The translations under genes and the position numbers were made by a program. A model generated the notes under the pieces. That model did not search any database, had not been told where the DNA came from, and saw nothing but the letters and a program-made list of their open reading frames with translations. From Limnovirga soli (GTDB taxonomy: Bacteria; Bacteroidota; Bacteroidia; Chitinophagales; Chitinophagaceae), in NCBI RefSeq assembly GCF_013106755.1, contig NZ_WHPF01000006.1:186001-250000 (forward strand): a stretch of 64,000 bases of DNA, in the 5' to 3' direction. This document shows, piece by piece, positions 63,908 to 64,000 of this stretch. Each line of letters begins with the position of its first letter. The first letter of the stretch is position 1.

Positions 63908-64000
63908 ATAAAATATTTATGCTGAAAATTATTGCTTTTTAAAAATGACAGTTTGTTAATATTTATACATCATATGCTACAATTTACCGGTACGGCCTGC

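Overview
The window looks like a chromosomal segment of a member of the phylum Bacteroidota, most likely family Chitinophagaceae. The signs are AT-rich DNA, TAnnTTTG-type -7 promoter boxes, an archaeal-type prolyl-tRNA synthetase, a TonB operon with two ExbD genes, DUF3810, DUF177 upstream of rpmF-plsX, and many outer-membrane and lipoprotein genes. I found no rRNA, tRNA, CRISPR array, insertion sequence, phage gene or plasmid gene. The only RNA gene I recognise is rnpB (RNase P RNA).

Layout. 0-4.2 kb: a TIM-barrel sugar isomerase-like protein, then a minus-strand exbB-exbD-exbD-tonB operon. 4.8-7.4 kb: a large secreted zinc metalloprotease. 7.7-12.6 kb: rimM, a saccharopine-dehydrogenase-like oxidoreductase, the DUF177-rpmF-plsX operon and a DUF3810 membrane protein. 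12.8-17.6 kb: an OmpA-type outer-membrane protein with five calcium-binding-type repeats, an acidic protein, an old-yellow-enzyme and a SHOCT protein. 17.6-24.4 kb: a stress-flavoured region with two Dps genes, a YXWGXW-type secreted protein, a cupin, an AraC regulator with a Cys-X2-Cys N-terminus, YceI, CsbD and small membrane or lipoproteins. 24.4-30 kb: rnpB, an Smr protein, a serine hydrolase, DinB and an amino-acid permease. 30.2-36.6 kb: a two-domain glycosyltransferase, DinB-like proteins, a polyprenyl diphosphate synthase and a SAM hydroxide adenosyltransferase. 36.7-42.9 kb: cyanophycin synthetase and cyanophycinase flanking a glycoside phosphorylase fused to a response-regulator receiver domain. 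42.9-51.8 kb: carbohydrate enzymes (GH16, GH125, KDG kinase, KDPG aldolase, Gfo/Idh oxidoreductase, sulfatase-modifying-factor-like protein) and an amidohydrolase. 51.9-63.9 kb: aspartokinase, a family 2 glycosyltransferase, a PaaK-like adenylating enzyme, an L,D-transpeptidase, a DUF2752 protein, proS and outer-membrane or lipoprotein genes.

The most striking feature is not a gene. A short dispersed element occurs 29 times, only between genes and nearly always at edges of transcription units. Its core is a direct repeat CAAGT-N8-CAAGT followed by AAAGC, often flanked at about 15-25 bases by a TGCTGC block and a GCCTGGC block. It comes in discrete spacer subtypes and sometimes as facing pairs. 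The second notable item is the GH130-receiver fusion placed between the two cyanophycin genes. It suggests, but does not prove, a link between nitrogen-reserve and carbohydrate metabolism.

All functional calls rest on reading motifs by eye; no database search was run.
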